Positions 63,301-64,000 of a DNA stretch of 64,000 nucleotides are shown here, in pieces. The stretch covers positions 124,001-188,000 of the forward strand of contig QEYB01000368.1 of assembly GCA_017562135.1 (NCBI GenBank). Reading direction: 5' to 3'. The notes beneath the pieces were generated by a model, which worked only from the letters and a program-made list of their open reading frames with translations, searched no databases and was not told where the DNA came from. The first letter of the stretch is position 1. Each line of letters starts with the position of its first letter. This DNA is from Dipylidium caninum. Taxonomy: Eukaryota; Platyhelminthes; Cestoda; Cyclophyllidea; Dipylidiidae. The translations under genes and the position numbers were made by a program.

Positions 63301-63987
63301 TGCTATGCCGCCATCACCTCGTCGCCTTGTGGCGTCTGAGGACTCCTCAACGGCCGCTGTGCGTTTACCCCAAAGGAGCAGATTGGGAACGCGAACTGAA
63401 AAGACACCCTCACTCGCGGTCTCCCCAGCCTCACCGAGGCAAATAGAGTGTCTGCCTTTCCCAACGTTGGGCTCGAGTTAAAAATTTACACGTTATTCTT
63501 TCCCCATAATTACTCTCCTGTGGTTCTGGACATGTGAAACAGCGAGTAGAAGTTATCGAACCCTTCCTCCCAGGTCATCTCAGGACCTTTGCCACTTATT
63601 CCTGGAAGTAAGCTTCACTTCATTGCGTATAGCTACTTTCGTGCGGCAATGGCGTTGCGCCATGTTCACCGACTACCGATGTTTGTCTGCGGCCTACACG
63701 AAACCAGACTCTTGCAGAATGGAGAGGGCGACTATCGTGGAGGTTTCTCACCCTGAATGATGACGTCTATTGTTCGGGAGTCATTGTCAAGGCCGTTGAG
63801 GGCTTGGCACTGGAAGGTGCCCGAGTGCACGGGCAGAGACTCGAGCAGTGTCAAGGAGGACTCAATGGTGTTTGCGCTAATTTTTCTCCGGGTTTCGCGA
63901 ACCTTATTGGAGGCGAGGACAGTGTAGCTGCTCAGCGTGTCATTTTCACGGACAAGTGGGCCGGTCGGCGATCTGGCAAGAGGCATC
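51257..63987 (-). CDS. L1CAM: L1CAM/neuroglian-family cell adhesion receptor (5' and 3' ends missing)
   Basis: L1-family receptors are single-pass neuronal adhesion proteins of Ig and FN3 domains. Minus-strand exons: 63752-63987 (Ig, HSGTFQCQALNGLD), 61449-62001 (FN3-1), 59228-59437 (FN3-2, IPPLFHNGPGLCYRL), 58076-58333 (FN3-2 end and FN3-3), 57434-57696 (FN3-3 end), 55239-55393 (FN3-4, EGVPEP), 54272-54472, 53119-53481 (FN3-5), 51841-52203 (EEYDMRVILA, then membrane helix VLRIFVPLSVALFILALVL), 51432-51480, and a possible 26-nt microexon 51257-51282. Junction phases agree, and the linker PEELEVYGNVPNTLAVKWK matches the conserved L1 link between FN3-1 and FN3-2. The FN3-1 exon changes frame within about 61740-61850, best explained by an internal intron of 44 or 104 nt. 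The ankyrin-binding FIGQY motif was not found, and the tail end is undefined. The N-terminal Ig domains lie outside the window. Confidence 0.85.
57310..57341 (+). repeat. (AC)n microsatellite in an intron
   Basis: An AC dinucleotide run of about 14 units, with slight interruption at its 5' side (acatacacat). It lies in the roughly 2-kb intron between the FN3-3 and FN3-4 exons of the L1-like gene. Confidence 0.9.
59438..61448 (-). other. intron of the L1-like gene (between FN3-1 and FN3-2)
   Basis: Two kilobases between phase-0 boundaries whose flanking exons join directly into a conserved FN3-2 start (AVKWK then PIPPLF), so no coding exon is needed inside. An open minus-strand stretch at 60578-60790 was examined as an exon and rejected. 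Confidence 0.6.
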
Positions 63988-64000
63988 CTGTAACAAAGTA

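Noticed and set aside
1..64000. Search for tRNA or rRNA genes, CRISPR arrays, transposon proteins or viral remnants
   Set aside because: None was recognised by eye. Small RNA genes could be missed without a covariance-model scan.

Overview
The window is eukaryotic nuclear DNA from an animal. It has spliced genes and metazoan families: plastin/fimbrin, FBXO28, CDC45, mitochondrial uL30m, an MTUS/ATIP-like coiled-coil protein and an L1/neuroglian-family adhesion receptor. Introns fall into a very short class (29, 30, 33, 34, 36, 38, 42, 44 and 46 nt, all with GT...AG ends) and a class of hundreds to about 2,000 nt. Together with the gene content this suggests a parasitic flatworm (tapeworm or fluke). 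That placement is an inference; nothing in the window proves it. I saw no bacterial features, CRISPR array, rRNA or intact transposon.

Layout. (1) 2.0-5.1 kb, plus strand: 3' part of an unidentified protein with one hydrophobic segment. (2) 6.55-9.35 kb and 11.42-15.55 kb, minus strand: two tandem plastin/fimbrin paralogues, each with an EF-hand exon and four calponin-homology (CH) domains. Single-base frame breaks hit the EF-hand exon of both copies and the CH3 start of one. Coding-like plus-strand segments lie in the gap between them. (3) 17.8-29.0 kb, minus strand: a 15-exon MTUS1/ATIP-like gene. (4) 29.9-41.1 kb, plus strand: mitochondrial uL30 (MRPL30), FBXO28 and CDC45 in a row, starting 915 bp from the divergent MTUS-like start. 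(5) 41.1-51.2 kb: about 10 kb in which I can support no gene. (6) 51.2-64.0 kb, minus strand: the 3' part of an L1CAM/neuroglian-like receptor (last Ig domain, five FN3 domains, membrane helix, start of the cytoplasmic tail). Its 5' exons lie beyond the right edge.

The genes form no operon-like pathway. Three of them, the plastin pair, the MTUS-like protein and the L1-like receptor, concern cytoskeleton or adhesion; CDC45 is replication, FBXO28 ubiquitylation and uL30m mitochondrial translation. I found no convincing undescribed biological system. The observations most worth checking are the shared EF-exon frame breaks in the plastins, the loss of calcium ligands in their second EF loop, the ultra-short introns (down to 29 nt in CDC45), one GC-AG intron, the C-terminal extension of uL30m, and the missing end of the L1-like tail. 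Exon boundaries were placed by hand from splice signals, reading phase and remembered family sequences; no alignment was run.
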